Origin: Psychrobacter pacificensis | GTDB lineage: Bacteria; Pseudomonadota; Gammaproteobacteria; Pseudomonadales; Moraxellaceae | Length of the DNA: 64,000 nucleotides | Assembly: GCF_900101915.1 (NCBI RefSeq) | Contig: NZ_FNAL01000002.1 | Span: 1-64,000 of the forward strand | Reading direction: 5' to 3' | Shown here: positions 62,828-64,000 of the stretch, one piece after another | How positions within the stretch are numbered: the stretch's first letter is position 1 | Layout of the letters: every line of letters begins with the position of its first letter | Notes under the pieces: generated by a model | The model's input: the letters and a program-made list of their open reading frames with translations, nothing else | Database searches by the model: none | Told to the model about the DNA's origin: nothing | Program-made: the position numbers and the translations under genes

Positions 62828-64000
62828 TTACAGTAGCCAGTCAATGGGTAACCAAGACATAATAGTAAGCCAGATATGATCACTCATATCGACCCGTGGC
62901 TCTGACTCGTAAACGACTTCTTTGCCATCTTCCATGGTGTGCCACTCCAAGCTACCGTTGTCTAGCAGCTTAACTTCATAAGCTTGGTTTAGTAAATCAT
63001 CACTCAGCGCCCCATGCAGCTGTCTTGCCAACTCATCATCATTGATGATGACGCCCATCTCAGTATTGATATTGGCAGAGCGAGGGTCAACGTTGTAGGA
63101 ACCGATAAACACTTGATAGTCGTCTACCGCAAACGTTTTTGCATGTAGGCTGGTTGATGACTGACTGCGTGCACGCCAGAGTTTATTGTCACGTTTTTCT
63201 TCAGCTGCCGTTGATTTTAGCTCGTATATTTTTACGCCTGACCGCAGCAGGCTAGGGCGCCATTGACTATAACCAGAATGAACAGCGGTCACGTCGGTCG
63301 CATCAAATGAGTTGGTTAATATTTTGATATCAACGCCAGATTTGGCGAGCTTCACCAAAGTATCGACCCCATCTTTGGTCGGGACAAAATAAGACGAGAT
63401 GATGGTCAGTTTTTTGGTTGGGCTACCGAGTAACGTACGCAGTTGATGCACCAAGTTGGTCTCAGATGAGACGCTTTTGGACAGCTTGCCAACATCGTCA
63501 CTCAAAAACTGCATGTCTGTCCAACGAAATGGTACACGCTTGTTGATCAGATCAGTGTCTATCGTCGAGTCTTTGATGGCGGCTTTATAAACCGTCAAGC
63601 TACTGCCTTCGTTATTTTCCTCATCTATACCCAGCTTGTCTAATGCCTTCAAAAAATCAGGCGTGACGTCATCGTCGAACTTGGCTAAAGTTTCGATGTC
63701 AAACGACAGTGGCGATGACCAGTAACTGGCAAAGCTATTATCAATGTCTGCGACGACTTTACCAATCAGTAAAACATCCAAATCCGCAAACTGGCTGCTT
63801 TGATCGTTACTCATGTACTCATTACCGATATTACGTCCGCCGATAACGGTAATCTGTTTATCAAACGTCATGCTTTTATTGTGCATACGGCGATTGATAC
63901 GCGGCAAACCTGTGACGTAGTTCAATGTTGAAAACTTACGGTGCATTAATGGGTTGATGATACGCACCGCGATATTAGGGTGGCTCGCAAAACGTAATAG
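62828..64000 (-). CDS. Phospholipase D-family protein (5' end outside window)
   Basis: The C-terminal 390 residues or so of a PLD-superfamily protein; the frame continues off the right edge (upstream in reading direction). Both HKD motifs are present: HNKSMTFD in a GGRNIGNEY context, and HAKTFAVDD followed by GSYNVDPRSANINTEMG, the second typical of the cardiolipin-synthase-like and phospholipase D-like exported proteins of the YmdC/ClsC type. The region between them (about 90-250) is longer than in classic cardiolipin synthase. It probably uses phospholipid as substrate. Confidence 0.85.
   Translation of the reverse strand, partial: LLRFASHPNIAVRIINPLMHRKFSTLNYVTGLPRINRRMHNKSMTFDKQITVIGGRNIGNEYMSNDQSSQFADLDVLLIGKVVADIDNSFASYWSSPLSFDIETLAKFDDDVTPDFLKALDKLGIDEENNEGSSLTVYKAAIKDSTIDTDLINKRVPFRWTDMQFLSDDVGKLSKSVSSETNLVHQLRTLLGSPTKKLTIISSYFVPTKDGVDTLVKLAKSGVDIKILTNSFDATDVTAVHSGYSQWRPSLLRSGVKIYELKSTAAEEKRDNKLWRARSQSSTSLHAKTFAVDDYQVFIGSYNVDPRSANINTEMGVIINDDELARQLHGALSDDLLNQAYEVKLLDNGSLEWHTMEDGKEVVYESEPRVDMSDHIWLTIMSWLPIDWLL

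Overview
The window looks like chromosomal DNA of a gammaproteobacterium of the family Moraxellaceae, most probably Psychrobacter. This rests on the moderately AT-rich composition, the character of the proteins (AcnB, RlmKL, FixG/CcoG, TtcA with long extensions, a single LolC/E-type permease), a PACE efflux pump, and many TAXI/TRAP and alpha/beta hydrolase genes. The genus is an inference; no rRNA or other marker gene is present. No tRNA, rRNA or CRISPR array was recognised.

Layout. 1-5460: the end of an IS5-family element abuts dapD; then a lipase-like hydrolase and a divergent LysR regulator / old-yellow-enzyme pair, bracketed by inverted copies of a short repeat (one beside an IS5 transposase fragment). 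5459-9030: a TAXI-type TRAP transporter operon (binding lipoprotein, DUF1850 protein, fused permease). 9159-16445: lipA, a carboxymuconolactone decarboxylase-like gene, acnB, a PACE efflux gene with a structured leader, an enoyl-CoA hydratase and a hydrolase.

16575-32483: the most interesting part, a tellurium-resistance-type (Ter) stress cluster. A seven-gene leftward operon encodes an ATP-grasp ligase, a TerD-like/trypsin-like protease fusion, a NYN nuclease with two LOTUS (OST-HTH) domains, a phosphoribosyltransferase-TRSP protein, a HAD phosphatase, a StiP/PELOTA protein and a citrate-lyase-like aldolase. Divergent from it is terA, followed by leftward genes for TerZ, an AIM24 protein, two TerD paralogues and a DUF475 (TerC-like) membrane protein, with glutaminase glsA among them. 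The biosynthetic set matches the Ter-linked pathway proposed from comparative genomics to make a nucleoside-like metabolite. The NYN-LOTUS protein and the protease fusion suggest an RNA- and protein-processing arm.

32743-43936: core genes rlmKL, an MscS channel, a dihydrolipoyl dehydrogenase-like flavoprotein, a Bcp peroxiredoxin, a small exported protein, queC, ttcA, ccoH/fixH and ccoG. 44356-47809: the cbb3 oxidase operon ccoNOQP, including a 60-residue CcoQ. 48665-64000: an SCP2 protein, a Moraxellaceae-type hypothetical, LolC/F and LolD, a DUF2062 protein, ComEC (natural transformation), an SppA-type protease, a hydrolase, a CPBP protease, dusA, an MFS carrier and a phospholipase-D-like protein cut by the window end.

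Starts were chosen by Shine-Dalgarno position and domain boundaries and often lie inside the longest open frame. Repeats and hairpins were found by eye; homology calls come from motif recognition, without searches.
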